Shown here in pieces: positions 43,347 to 52,182 of a DNA stretch of 64,000 nucleotides (the stretch's first letter is position 1; each line of letters begins with the position of its first letter). The notes below the pieces were generated by a model. It saw only the letters and a list, made by a program, of their open reading frames with translations, was not told the origin of the DNA and made no database searches. The stretch comes from Granulicella sp. dw_53. GTDB lineage: Bacteria > Acidobacteriota > Terriglobia > Terriglobales > Acidobacteriaceae. The stretch is from positions 18,266-82,265 of the forward strand of contig NZ_JAAVUR010000021.1 of NCBI RefSeq assembly GCF_018449545.1, in the 5' to 3' direction. Both the position numbers and the translations under genes were made by a program.

Positions 43347-43412
43347 CTCCTATTGCGCCGCCCCGAGGTTTGCGTAATGCGGGTCGGTGTATATGTTCTG
43401 TGACAATAGGAG
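43347..43412 (-). promoter_or_regulatory. Putative SD-sequestering leader of the cold-shock gene
   Basis: In the minus-strand transcript CTCCTATTG (43404-43412) is perfectly complementary to CAATAGGAG (43347-43355), which contains the gene's Shine-Dalgarno AGGAG, 8 nt before the ATG. The 48-nt loop can form its own imperfect GC stem (CCGACCCG with CGGGGCGG). Pairing would hide the ribosome site, as in RNA thermosensors or cold-shock leaders. Confidence 0.5.
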
Positions 43413-43528
43413 TGGAACTTGGGTTGCCTGACATCCTGGAGGAACTCTCGAAAGTGAGGATAGAGATGTACTTGCGTACTGTAGCCTACAAGGGCTCTGT
43501 CTGGTACATAACATAGCCGGGTTGCTTC

Positions 43529-44152
43529 TTACGCACGTCCTGCTCGCCGCGCGGCGTCAAATAGCGACAAGCCGATAAGTGTCTTACCGTCGTGAATCTT
43601 GTTGGAAGCTACCAGCAGAAGCGCTTCGGAGAGCGACATGCGGATAATTTCGATATGCTCGTCGGCTTCTGGTTGAGCGACGCCTTCACGGATATCGCGA
43701 GCAAGGTAGATCTGCATCCACTCGCCAAGGAAGCCGGGGCTGGCAAAGTACTTCGTGAGGAGAGTCCAACGCTTGGCGCGGTAGCCGGTCTCTTCGATCA
43801 TCTCCCGTTTAGCCGCAGCGAGAGGAGACTCATTGGGCTCGATGCGTCCGGCCGGGAGTTCCAAAAGAAATTGCCCGGCGGCGTGGCGGTATTGGCGCTC
43901 GAGGATGACATCTGGGTCTTTGGGGTTTCTGGACTCATCGACGGCAAGGATAACGACAGAGCCGTTGTGACGGATGACGTCGCGGACATTGATCGTGCCT
44001 TCTGGCTCTTGGACCTTGTCTGAAAAGACGGAGAAGACCTTGCCCTTATAGGCCAGCTTGGAGGAGATGAGGCGGGCTTTCTGGGCTTTGGATTTGGCAG
44101 GGGACGACGAGGCAGGGGTGGCTGGGCGTATCTTGGTTTTTGAGGCGGCCAT
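43529..44152 (-). CDS. Nudix hydrolase, ADP-ribose pyrophosphatase type
   Basis: 207 residues. A basic, Ala/Pro-rich N-terminal stretch of about 30 residues precedes the fold. The Nudix box is complete: G-x5-E-x7-REMIEETGY, starting GRIEPNE and ending at EETGY. The upstream strand QYRHAAGQFLLELPAG and the downstream YFASPGFLGEWM fit the NudF/ADP-ribose pyrophosphatase group. It would hydrolyse ADP-ribose or similar nucleoside diphosphate sugars to AMP and a sugar phosphate. It is divergent from the bshC-like gene. Confidence 0.9.
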   Translation of the reverse strand: MAASKTKIRPATPASSSPAKSKAQKARLISSKLAYKGKVFSVFSDKVQEPEGTINVRDVIRHNGSVVILAVDESRNPKDPDVILERQYRHAAGQFLLELPAGRIEPNESPLAAAKREMIEETGYRAKRWTLLTKYFASPGFLGEWMQIYLARDIREGVAQPEADEHIEIIRMSLSEALLLVASNKIHDGKTLIGLSLFDAARRAGRA

Positions 44153-44307
44153 AAACCTACGGTATCATCCTGCATCGAGTACAGTATCATCGGCATCCAA
44201 CCATCAAATCTATCTGTAAGCTGTCAGGTGCGGTGTATCTTTCCGCAGGGCTAGGCGGAGAGGATGGCCGAGGTGTTGTGATCGGTCATTATGAGACAAG
44301 GATTGCG

Positions 44308-45933
44308 ATGAGCGCTGAGTGTTACCCAATCACGATTCTGCCGCACGTATCGCAGCTTTACCGCGATTATCTGGCGATGGCGGAGAGCAATGTTGATGCT
44401 CCCGTGCGCCGTTGGTATGGAGCAGAACCGTTTGCAGGGAAGTGGATGGGGGCGCCCGTACGCATCGACGATGCGGCGCGGTTAGCCGATACCCTAAGAG
44501 CGCAGAGTCTCGAGTTTGGCGCGGGGCCGGCTACGTTGGCGAATATCGAGAGGTTGCGGACTGGCGCCCGGGCTGTCGTGACGGGGCAGCAGGTGGGTCT
44601 GCTGGGCGGTCCCCTTTTGACATTGCTAAAAGCTGCGACGGCTGTCGCGAGAGCGAAACAGGCGACCAAGGCGACCGGGGTGGAGCACGTACCCGTCTTC
44701 TGGCTGGCGACTGAGGATCACGATCTGGAAGAGGTGGACCAGGTCTCACTCTTGACCAAAGATGCCGTGGAGACGCTTCGGGCGGGTCTGAAGGTCTCGG
44801 GTGCGGTTCCGGTGGGTGGGATCGAAATTGGCCCCGAGATCGAGGCCGTGCTGGCTCAGGCAGAGGAGTTGCTAGGATACGGACCCGTCGGCGAGTTGTT
44901 GCGGGAGTGTTATGCCCCCACGGACAGCTACAAACCCACTTTAGGCGGAGCCTTTGCGCGGTTGATGACGCGGATTTTCGCGGATCAGGGACTCATTGTG
45001 ATGGACGCAGCCGGACGTGAGTTCCATGCACTGGGCGAACGCACCCTGCGGTTCGCAATCGAGCATGCGGAGGAGATGGAAAGGTGTCTGCTGGTGCGCA
45101 CGCAGGAGCTGGAGAGCGCTGGATATCATGCTCAGGTACTAGTCCTGCCGGGGCATAGTCTGCTCTTTCTCATCGATGGCACGACGGGAGAGCGGGCGGC
45201 GTTGCGCCGGCTGCCGGACGGTGGATGGAAGGCTTCGGGCAAGGCGTATACGACGGCAGACCTGCTGGAGATTCTGAGAGCGACCCCGGAGCGCATCAGT
45301 CCGAATGCTCTACTGCGGCCGGTCTTCCAGGATACGATCTTGCCGACAGCGGCATATGTCGGCGGTCCCGCGGAGGTAGCTTACTTTGCGCAGAGCGCGG
45401 TGGCGTACGAGGCTATTCTGGGGCGCATCACTCCGGTACTATCACGGCTGAGTGCGACGCTGGTGGAGCCGGCCATCGCTACAGTTATGGCGAACCACGA
45501 GGTGAGTCTCCCAGATGCGATGTCGACCGCAGAGGAGTTGGGGCAGCGGCTGGGCGCGCGGGCGATGCCGATCGAAGGCAAGCGGCGGTTGGCGGCGGTT
45601 GGAAACGCAATGGACGCGGAGCTGACAGCCTTAACGGACTACATGTCGGCTATGGATGAGAATCTGGGACGCGCCGCAGAGGTCTCGGGATCGAAGATGC
45701 GATACCAGATGAACCGCCTGCGGCGGGTGGCGGCGACCTTCGAGTTGCAGAAGGAGGCCAGCCTGAAGAAGCATGCAGCGGCATTGACGCTACATCTCTT
45801 TCCCAATGGCCATCCGCAGGAGCGAGTGCTGGCCGGAGTTTGGTTTCTAGGCCGGTATGGGGATGGGCTGGTAGAACGGATGGTGAAAGAGGCCGAGAAT
45901 CTTTGTCCGGGGCACGTCGTGGTCCGGCTGTAG
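44308..45933 (+). CDS. bshC: Putative bacillithiol biosynthesis cysteine-adding enzyme BshC
   Basis: I start at the ATG at 44308, which gives 541 residues, the normal BshC length; the frame opens earlier at 44233. The Rossmann-like core includes GARAVVTGQQVGLLGGPLLTLLKAATA and VPVFWLATEDHDLEEVDQV, the hallmark BshC block. PTAAYVGGPAEVAYFAQ and a helical coiled-coil region in the last 150 residues also match. BshC joins cysteine to glucosaminyl-malate in the final step of bacillithiol synthesis. No bshA or bshB is in the window, so the full pathway cannot be confirmed here. Confidence 0.93.
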   Translation: MSAECYPITILPHVSQLYRDYLAMAESNVDAPVRRWYGAEPFAGKWMGAPVRIDDAARLADTLRAQSLEFGAGPATLANIERLRTGARAVVTGQQVGLLGGPLLTLLKAATAVARAKQATKATGVEHVPVFWLATEDHDLEEVDQVSLLTKDAVETLRAGLKVSGAVPVGGIEIGPEIEAVLAQAEELLGYGPVGELLRECYAPTDSYKPTLGGAFARLMTRIFADQGLIVMDAAGREFHALGERTLRFAIEHAEEMERCLLVRTQELESAGYHAQVLVLPGHSLLFLIDGTTGERAALRRLPDGGWKASGKAYTTADLLEILRATPERISPNALLRPVFQDTILPTAAYVGGPAEVAYFAQSAVAYEAILGRITPVLSRLSATLVEPAIATVMANHEVSLPDAMSTAEELGQRLGARAMPIEGKRRLAAVGNAMDAELTALTDYMSAMDENLGRAAEVSGSKMRYQMNRLRRVAATFELQKEASLKKHAAALTLHLFPNGHPQERVLAGVWFLGRYGDGLVERMVKEAENLCPGHVVVRL

Positions 45934-45990
45934 TTTCTGGCTTGGGTGTTACGGGGTGGGGTTTTAGAATGATGGTTGAGGTGAGCTGCC

Positions 45991-46299
45991 ATGGGTCTGA
46001 GCGATCAGCCATTTGAAGTGACGTGTCCGGATTGCGGTGGAATTTTAAAGGTCGACCCGGTGACTCGGTCCTTGATTGCGCATACGTCCGCTCCGAGGAA
46101 GAAGATGTTTGAGGACTTCGGCGACGCGGCGCGTGCTCTTCGAGAGAGCGACCAGCGGCGGGATTCGATCTTTGCGCAGAGTGTCGAGGCGCAACGGAAT
46201 AAAGATGATGTCATGGCCAAGAAGTTTGCCGAAGCGGTGAAGAAGGCAAAGGAGAGTCCCATGACGGAGCGGCCCCTTCGGGACTTCGATTTGGAATAG
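45991..46299 (+). CDS. Small conserved-type hypothetical protein with one CxxC knuckle
   Basis: 102 residues with a good GAGGTGAG ribosome site. The N-terminus has CPDCGGILKVD, a single zinc-ribbon-like CxxC, followed by a charged helical region (about 40-90) rich in Lys, Glu and Arg. I do not recognise a family. It follows bshC by 57 bp on the same strand and could be co-transcribed. One CxxC alone would need a partner pair for zinc binding, so it may dimerise. Confidence 0.65.
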   Translation: MGLSDQPFEVTCPDCGGILKVDPVTRSLIAHTSAPRKKMFEDFGDAARALRESDQRRDSIFAQSVEAQRNKDDVMAKKFAEAVKKAKESPMTERPLRDFDLE

Positions 46300-46402
46300 G
46301 TTGTGACGGTCGGAGAACGGCTGTCCCTACGAGGGCTGCTTGTGCAATACTTCCCCATCTGGTGCTGTCGCTATCAGAAGTCTCTGAAACTCTCTTCTGC
46401 CC

Positions 46403-47968
46403 ATGATGCTGTCAAAAAAAACACTTCTTCTCTTCTTGCTTACAGGTATGGTGGCGCTTGCGAATGTCGTACCCGTAAAGGCCCAAAACGTCGATGACAA
46501 ATTGCTGCTGCACCCGCCGGCGGATAGCTGGCCGGGCTACCACGGAGACTACTCGGGACGCCGGCATAGCAAGCTGACCCAGATCACTCCGGCAAATGTG
46601 AACAACCTGGGCCTGGCCTGGGCGTTTCAGACGGATCAGAGCGCGAGCATCAAATCCACTCCGATCCTGGTGGATGGGATCTTGTACTTTACGGTGCCCG
46701 ACAAGCTTTGGGCAGTCGATGCGCGCTCGGGCCACCAGATCTGGTACTACCAGTACCCGCCGAACAAGGGCGACCACATCGGGCAGCGCGGTGTGGCGAT
46801 CTTCAAGGACTGGATTTACTTCATGGGGCCGGACGCGCACATGGTGTCCCTGAACGCAAAGAATGGCGCTGTGCGCTGGAATGTCGCGGTGGCGGACTCC
46901 AGCGAGGGTTATTGGACGACGATGGCTCCGCTCGTGGTCGGCAATCATGTACTGGTGGGAGTTGGTGGGGATCTGGATAACATCCCCATGTTCCTGCAGT
47001 CCTTCGACCCGGAGACCGGCAAGTTGCAATGGAGGTGGAACGTCACTCCCCCGCCGGGCACTCCGAACGCCTCAACAGGCGGTACGACCTGGATACCGGG
47101 AACGTATGACCCTGATCTAAACCTGATCTATTGGGGGACGGGAAATCCTACGCCGGTGCTGGCCGGTTCTGCTCGTCCAGGAGACAACCTCTACACCTGC
47201 AGCATTGTCGCCCTGAATCCTGATACCGGGAAACTGGCATGGGCGTTTCAGGCGGTCCCGCATGATACCCATGACTGGGATGCGGTGGAGATTCCCGTAT
47301 TAGTCGACGGGATGTTCAAGGGCAAGGCGCGAAAGATGCTGATGCAGGCGTCACGGAGCGGCTATTTCTTTGTACTAGACAGGGTGACGGGCGAAAACCT
47401 GCTGACGACTCCGTTCGGACCGGTGAACTGGGCGAAGGGTTTGGACAAGAAGGGGCAGCCGGTGCCGGACCCCGCCAAAGAACCAGCTCCCGATGGACGA
47501 TTGATTGCGCCGGATGAGGCTGGACTGACTAACTATCGTTCGCCAAGCTTCGATCCCAAGACAGGCCTCTTCCTCGTGAGCGCCCACCCCAGCTACAGCC
47601 TCTATTTTACGAAGCCAGCCGATGGCACGTATGGCTGGGCCGGTGCGGACTATGGCTTATGGGGTAAGGGAGTGCTGGAGGCAATTGACTATCAGACAGG
47701 TACGATCCGCTGGAAGCATGAGCTGGGGGAAGGAAATCCAGGCGCGGGCATCCTGACAACCGATACCGGGCTAACGTTTACGGGAGATGTTCGGGGAAAC
47801 TTCCTTGCCCTCAACACTGTCGACGGAAAGACGTTATGGCATGCGGGGGTAGGGTCGCCGATGCGCAGCTCGCCGATTACATATGAGCTGGATGGACGGC
47901 AATATCTGATAACGGGGAGTGGCGGCGTGCTCTTCGCTTGGGCTTTGCCCGATCATTCAGGTAAATAG
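46403..47968 (+). CDS. PQQ-type beta-propeller dehydrogenase-like protein, exported
   Basis: 521 residues with a signal peptide (about 1-24, ending PVKAQN). The eight-bladed quinoprotein propeller is marked by LWAVDARSGHQIWYY, VSLNAKNGAVRWNV, ALNPDTGKLAWAFQ and DYQTGTIRWKHE. THDWDAVEIPVL carries the Asp that acts as catalytic base in quinoprotein alcohol dehydrogenases. The protein has only one Cys after the signal peptide, so it lacks the vicinal disulfide of methanol and ethanol dehydrogenases, and there is no haem-c domain. A periplasmic PQQ-dependent alcohol or sugar dehydrogenase is likely; cofactor binding is not proven. Confidence 0.85.
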   Translation: MMLSKKTLLLFLLTGMVALANVVPVKAQNVDDKLLLHPPADSWPGYHGDYSGRRHSKLTQITPANVNNLGLAWAFQTDQSASIKSTPILVDGILYFTVPDKLWAVDARSGHQIWYYQYPPNKGDHIGQRGVAIFKDWIYFMGPDAHMVSLNAKNGAVRWNVAVADSSEGYWTTMAPLVVGNHVLVGVGGDLDNIPMFLQSFDPETGKLQWRWNVTPPPGTPNASTGGTTWIPGTYDPDLNLIYWGTGNPTPVLAGSARPGDNLYTCSIVALNPDTGKLAWAFQAVPHDTHDWDAVEIPVLVDGMFKGKARKMLMQASRSGYFFVLDRVTGENLLTTPFGPVNWAKGLDKKGQPVPDPAKEPAPDGRLIAPDEAGLTNYRSPSFDPKTGLFLVSAHPSYSLYFTKPADGTYGWAGADYGLWGKGVLEAIDYQTGTIRWKHELGEGNPGAGILTTDTGLTFTGDVRGNFLALNTVDGKTLWHAGVGSPMRSSPITYELDGRQYLITGSGGVLFAWALPDHSGK

Positions 47969-48047
47969 AAGCAACGGACTAGGAGTATCGAGCTCCCACG
48001 ATCTCCGCCGTGTTCTCTATTTGATTGGCGCACGGTAGACTGAAGAG

Positions 48048-49871
48048 ATGCCACCAATCTTAAATGCGCAAGGTTTGACCAAAGCCTTCGGCGCTACGCC
48101 TTTGTTTCGTGAAATTAGCTTTACTGTGAATGACGGAGACCGTATTGGGCTTATCGGGCCGAATGGGGCAGGGAAGAGTACGCTGCTGAAGGTACTGGCC
48201 GGGGACGAAGATGCGGATGCTGGAGATGTTGCTGTCCGCAAGCGGGCTCGGGTGGGATATGTACGTCAGGAGTCGACATTTGCGCCTGGCTTGACGGTGC
48301 GTGACGTCCTCGAACAGGCATTGGTCGCGGCTAAAGTGGCCGAGGGAGAGCATGAGGGCCGTCTGCGCGAGACGAGCGGCCGCACCGGCTTTCCGGATAT
48401 GAAGGCTGAGGCTGCGAAGCTGAGTGGCGGCTGGCGGAAGCGGCTGGCCATCGCAGAGGCTGTCGTAACGCATCCTGATGTGCTGCTGCTGGACGAGCCT
48501 ACGAACCACTTGGATCTGGCTGGGATCTCATGGTTGGAGGAGTTGCTGAGCCAGGCGGACTTTGCCTGCGTGATGGTGAGCCACGACCGCTATTTCCTTG
48601 AGAACGTCGCCACGGAGATGGTGGAGTTAAACCGCGTGTATGCGGATGGACTCCTACGCGTGAAGGGAAGCTACTCAAAGTTCATCGAAGGCAAGCAGGC
48701 GTATATGGAGGCTCAGAGCAAGCTCCAGGATGCGCTGAAGAACCGGGTAAAGATCGAGGTGGACTGGTTGCGGCGAGGGCCGAAGGCCCGCAGCACCAAG
48801 GCCAAGGCGCGAATCGATAACGCCAACGACCTCATCGGACAGTTGAAAGAGGTGAACTCGCGAGTGCAGACGTCGAGCGCCGGAATTGATTTCTCTGCGA
48901 CGGACCGGCAGACAAAGCGTCTGGTGGAGTTCGAAAAGGTAAGCTGCGTATTGGGTGATCGAAAGATTGTGGAAGATCTCAATTTTCTGGTTACCTCTGG
49001 AATGCGAGTCGGGCTGGTAGGCCCGAACGGAAGCGGCAAGACGACGTTGCTGCGGTTGCTGACCGGCGAGTTGGAGCCCACTGCGGGAACCTTGAAGAAG
49101 GCTTCCTCGTTGAAGATTGTGTACTTCTCCCAGACGCGAGAGCTGGAGGAGGGCGTAACGCTAAGGCGAGCTCTGGCTCCGGACTCGGACTCGGTGGTCT
49201 ACCAAGGGCGAGTCGTGCATGTGGCGAGTTATGCAACGAAGTTTTTGTTTACGAGTGAACAGCTGAATCAACCCGTGGAACGGTTGAGCGGAGGCGAACG
49301 GGCGCGGGTGTTGATTGCGAAACTGATGCTGGAGCCTGCGGACCTCTTGTTGCTGGACGAGCCCACCAACGATCTGGATATCCAGACGTTGGAAATTCTG
49401 GAAGAGAGCCTGTTGGAGTACACAGGCGCCCTGGTGTTGGTGACCCACGACCGTTACATGTTGGACCGTGTCTCGACGATCGTTCTGGGATTGGACGGCA
49501 AGGGCGGAGCGCAGACGTTTGCGGATTACAGCCAGTGGGAGGATTGGAGAGGCGTCAAGATCGAAGAGGCCATCGCTCCGGGAGCGGCAGGGACCGCCGT
49601 CGCTCCGTCTGGTAGTGCGGCAGTTGCCGCGAGTTCGGCCGGCGGGAAGAAGAAGCTCTCTTATCTGGAGGCGCGAGAGTTTGCCGCGATTGAAGGGAAG
49701 GTCGAAGAAGCCGAAGACCGACTGCAGGCTGCCAGGGAGAAGATCGAAGAGCCCGAGGTAGCAAGGGATGCGGCAAAGCTAACCGAGGCTTTGTCCGAGA
49801 TGGAAACAGCGCAGGAGGCCGCGGATGCACTCTATGCCAGATGGGCAGAGCTGACGGAGAAGGCCGGGTAG
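48048..49871 (+). CDS. uup: ABC-F family ATPase (Uup-like)
   Basis: 607 residues with two ABC domains in one chain and no membrane part. Domain 1 has GPNGAGKST, LSGGWRKR and LLLDEPTNHLD; domain 2 has GPNGSGKTT, LSGGERARV and LLLDEPTNDLD. The charged linker between them (about 215-290) is typical of ABC-F. A C-terminal coiled coil of about 75 residues (from KKLSYLEAREFAAIEGKVEEA) matches Uup rather than EttA. Such proteins act on the ribosome or on branched DNA intermediates; the Uup assignment rests on length and the C-terminal tail. It is a single gene with its own upstream region. Confidence 0.9.
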   Translation: MPPILNAQGLTKAFGATPLFREISFTVNDGDRIGLIGPNGAGKSTLLKVLAGDEDADAGDVAVRKRARVGYVRQESTFAPGLTVRDVLEQALVAAKVAEGEHEGRLRETSGRTGFPDMKAEAAKLSGGWRKRLAIAEAVVTHPDVLLLDEPTNHLDLAGISWLEELLSQADFACVMVSHDRYFLENVATEMVELNRVYADGLLRVKGSYSKFIEGKQAYMEAQSKLQDALKNRVKIEVDWLRRGPKARSTKAKARIDNANDLIGQLKEVNSRVQTSSAGIDFSATDRQTKRLVEFEKVSCVLGDRKIVEDLNFLVTSGMRVGLVGPNGSGKTTLLRLLTGELEPTAGTLKKASSLKIVYFSQTRELEEGVTLRRALAPDSDSVVYQGRVVHVASYATKFLFTSEQLNQPVERLSGGERARVLIAKLMLEPADLLLLDEPTNDLDIQTLEILEESLLEYTGALVLVTHDRYMLDRVSTIVLGLDGKGGAQTFADYSQWEDWRGVKIEEAIAPGAAGTAVAPSGSAAVAASSAGGKKKLSYLEAREFAAIEGKVEEAEDRLQAAREKIEEPEVARDAAKLTEALSEMETAQEAADALYARWAELTEKAG

Positions 49872-49964
49872 CCGGCGATCTTCCCAAATCGATGCGAATA
49901 AAACGCAGGAAGCAATAACGACAAGTCTATCTGTCCATGGCAGGGCTGTTATGCTGCTTGGACT

Positions 49965-51254
49965 ATGAAAATTCTTGGCGTTGGATTGCTGACGGCGTTG
50001 GCAGTCTCCTATGCGGCTCAAGGGCCATCGACGGTGGCGAAGCGCACGATCGTGTTGCATGCGGCGCGGATGCTCGATGTTACTGGCGGGAAGGTGGTGG
50101 TGCCGGGTGAGGTCCTGGTGGAGGGGGATCGCATCGTGGCCGTTGGCGCGAAGGTCGAGAGGCCCGCTGACGCTGAGGTAATCGATCTGGGCGATGTCAC
50201 GTTGATGCCGGGATTGATCGATGCCCATGTTCATCTGTTTTTGCATCCGGGACCAGAGGATCTCCAAACGGTGCAGGAGAGTGTCCCTCAACGAGTGCTG
50301 ATTGCAGCAGACGCTGCGAAAAAGGACCTGATGGCCGGGTTTACGGCGGAGCGCGACATGGGCACCGAGGGAGCCAGCTGCGCGGATGTCGCGGTGCGGA
50401 ATGCCATCAACAGCGGGCTGATTCCCGGGCCGCGGATGCGTGTGAGCTGTAACGCAATCGACCTGACGGGTGGGCACGAAGACGCGATCGGTTACAACCC
50501 TGCGCAGCATGTGTTATCGAATGCCGATGCCGCGGACTCGGCGGACGAGTTGGTGAAGGTGATCCGGGAGCAACGTAAGGGTGGCGCGGATTTCACGAAG
50601 ATCTACGAGACGGGCAAGGATTCGTATGAGGGTGGAGTCTTGCGGACTCCCTACCAGTACACCGTCGCGGAGTTGAAGGCCGCCGTGGCTGAGACGGCAC
50701 GTATGGGTGGAAGTGGACGCGGAGTTTCAGTGCATGCGACGGGTGAGCCAGGAACGGGGTATGCCGTCGCAGCCGGCGTAGAGAGTGTGGACCACGCCGA
50801 TCAGTTAAGCGACGCAACGATGCGTGCCATGAAGGAGAAGGGAATCTTTGCAGTGCCTACCTTCGCGATTAGCGAATATTTTGTGGAGCAGGCAGGAACT
50901 CCTGAAGGAAAGGCACGGCGACAGAAGGCACAGGATCTACATGTGGTCGAGTTCAAACGCCAGATAGCAGTAGGGGTACCTTTCGCAGTGGGAAGCGACG
51001 TGGGACCTTTTCCGCATGGGACGCAGGCTTGGGAGCTCGTCCTGATGGCAAAGTATGGGATGGAACCAGTTGCGGTACTGAAAGCGGATCTGCTGCACGG
51101 GGCGAAGCTGCTGGGCTGGGAGGGGAAGATCGGGGAGTTGAAAGCCGGATATCTGGCGGATGTGATAGCAGTACGTGGGAATCCGCTAGAGGATATCGAG
51201 GCGGTTGAGAGAGTAAGTTTTGTTATGAAGGGGGGAGTGATCTACAGACGGTAG
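49965..51254 (+). CDS. Exported amidohydrolase (imidazolonepropionase/prolidase-like)
   Basis: 429 residues with a short signal peptide (about 1-20). Amidohydrolase motifs are LHAARMLDVTGGKVVVPGEVLVEGDRI, metal ligands in GLIDAHVHL, SVHATGEPG and SVDHADQLSD, and Asp in FAVGSDVGPFPHG, with C-terminal IGELKAGYLADVIAVRGNPL. This is the group often annotated as Xaa-Pro dipeptidase or imidazolonepropionase-like hydrolase; the substrate is likely a dipeptide or cyclic amide. It is a second, distant paralogue of the amidohydrolase at 15245. A hairpin between it and the next, convergent gene may terminate both. Confidence 0.88.
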   Translation: MKILGVGLLTALAVSYAAQGPSTVAKRTIVLHAARMLDVTGGKVVVPGEVLVEGDRIVAVGAKVERPADAEVIDLGDVTLMPGLIDAHVHLFLHPGPEDLQTVQESVPQRVLIAADAAKKDLMAGFTAERDMGTEGASCADVAVRNAINSGLIPGPRMRVSCNAIDLTGGHEDAIGYNPAQHVLSNADAADSADELVKVIREQRKGGADFTKIYETGKDSYEGGVLRTPYQYTVAELKAAVAETARMGGSGRGVSVHATGEPGTGYAVAAGVESVDHADQLSDATMRAMKEKGIFAVPTFAISEYFVEQAGTPEGKARRQKAQDLHVVEFKRQIAVGVPFAVGSDVGPFPHGTQAWELVLMAKYGMEPVAVLKADLLHGAKLLGWEGKIGELKAGYLADVIAVRGNPLEDIEAVERVSFVMKGGVIYRR

Positions 51255-51275
51255 GTTTACGAAGCCTTGTGGTCG

Positions 51276-51315
51276 CTCGACGAAGGACCACGCAGTTGCA
51301 GGCCCTTCGTTCGAG
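51276..51315. terminator. Hairpin between convergent amidohydrolase and dienelactone hydrolase genes
   Basis: CTCGA-CGAAGG (51276-51286) pairs with CCTTCG-t-TCGAG (51304-51315), giving an 11-bp stem with one bulged base and a 17-nt loop. Its location between two gene ends supports a bidirectional terminator, though T-tracts are poor. Confidence 0.45.
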
Positions 51316-51332
51316 AACACATTGATTTGCAG

Positions 51333-52007
51333 CTAAGCGAGCTCCTTGCGGAAAAACTCCAGCGTGCGAGTCATGGCTTCGGCTGCCGCTTCGGACTTGT
51401 AGACCTCACCGACGTCGCGGTTGAAGGCGTGGCCTGCATCGTAGGTGTAGACAGGAGCGCCCGGAACGGCTGCACGGACTGCATCCCAGACATCCGACTT
51501 GATGTGCTCGTCATTCTCTGCAAAGTGGTAGATGGAGGGAGCCTTGGGCTTCTCTTCGAGATAGAACTGAATTCCCCCGCCATAGTAGGAGACGCTGGCA
51601 TCGATATTGAGCCGCGTATTGGCGAGGAAGGCGAGGGTGCCACCCCAGCAGAAGCCTACTACGCCGATCTTGGTGATCCCTGGCTGTGCGCGCAGGTAAG
51701 AGATGGCGGCATCGATGTCCGCGATAATTTTGTTCTGGTCCAGCGCGGTGACGTAGCCGTAGCCCTTTCTGGAGGAGGCCTGGTCGTAAGGCAGCTCAAC
51801 GCCGGGCTCTACCCGGTCAAAGATCGCAGGAGCGATGGAGAGAAAGCCTTCCTTGGCGAAGCCATCCGTCACCCTTCGCATGTGAGAATTGACGCCGAAG
51901 ATCTCCTGAATGACGACGATGCCAGCGTGCGTGGGAGCTGCGGGTTCCGCGACGTATGCGCCAAATTTGAAGTCATCGGAGGAAGTGAGTGTAATCGAGT
52001 GTCCCAT
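51333..52007 (-). CDS. Dienelactone hydrolase family protein
   Basis: 224 residues, a single alpha/beta-hydrolase domain. The nucleophile is Cys120 in GFCWGG, as in true dienelactone hydrolases; the acid is an Asp in the AENDEHI region and the base a His in DAGHAFNR. The Glu in VVIQEIFGVN, which stabilises the cysteine, is also present. The enzyme hydrolyses cyclic esters formed in aromatic ring cleavage, or related esters. No other aromatic-degradation gene is adjacent. Confidence 0.92.
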   Translation of the reverse strand: MGHSITLTSSDDFKFGAYVAEPAAPTHAGIVVIQEIFGVNSHMRRVTDGFAKEGFLSIAPAIFDRVEPGVELPYDQASSRKGYGYVTALDQNKIIADIDAAISYLRAQPGITKIGVVGFCWGGTLAFLANTRLNIDASVSYYGGGIQFYLEEKPKAPSIYHFAENDEHIKSDVWDAVRAAVPGAPVYTYDAGHAFNRDVGEVYKSEAAAEAMTRTLEFFRKELA

Positions 52008-52121
52008 TAGAAAGATTCTATTGTGTTATGAAGTTTGAGAGTGTGGATTTGTGTAAACCGTCCAAGTGACTGCGATCAAATAAAAATCGAGCAGAGTCTC
52101 CGAATAACGAATGCACTTAAA

Positions 52122-52172
52122 CAATCTAAACCGACGCTCGCCCTATGAAGAATAAGCATCGGTTTTAGATTG
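52122..52172 (-). terminator. Hairpin terminator candidate downstream of fabI
   Basis: CAATCTAAACCGA-CGC (52122-52137) pairs with GC-a-TCGGTTTTAGATTG (52156-52172) with a bulged base. Read on the minus strand it begins about 10 bp past the fabI stop and is followed by TTTAAG. Confidence 0.5.
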
Positions 52173-52182
52173 CTGCCCAACC

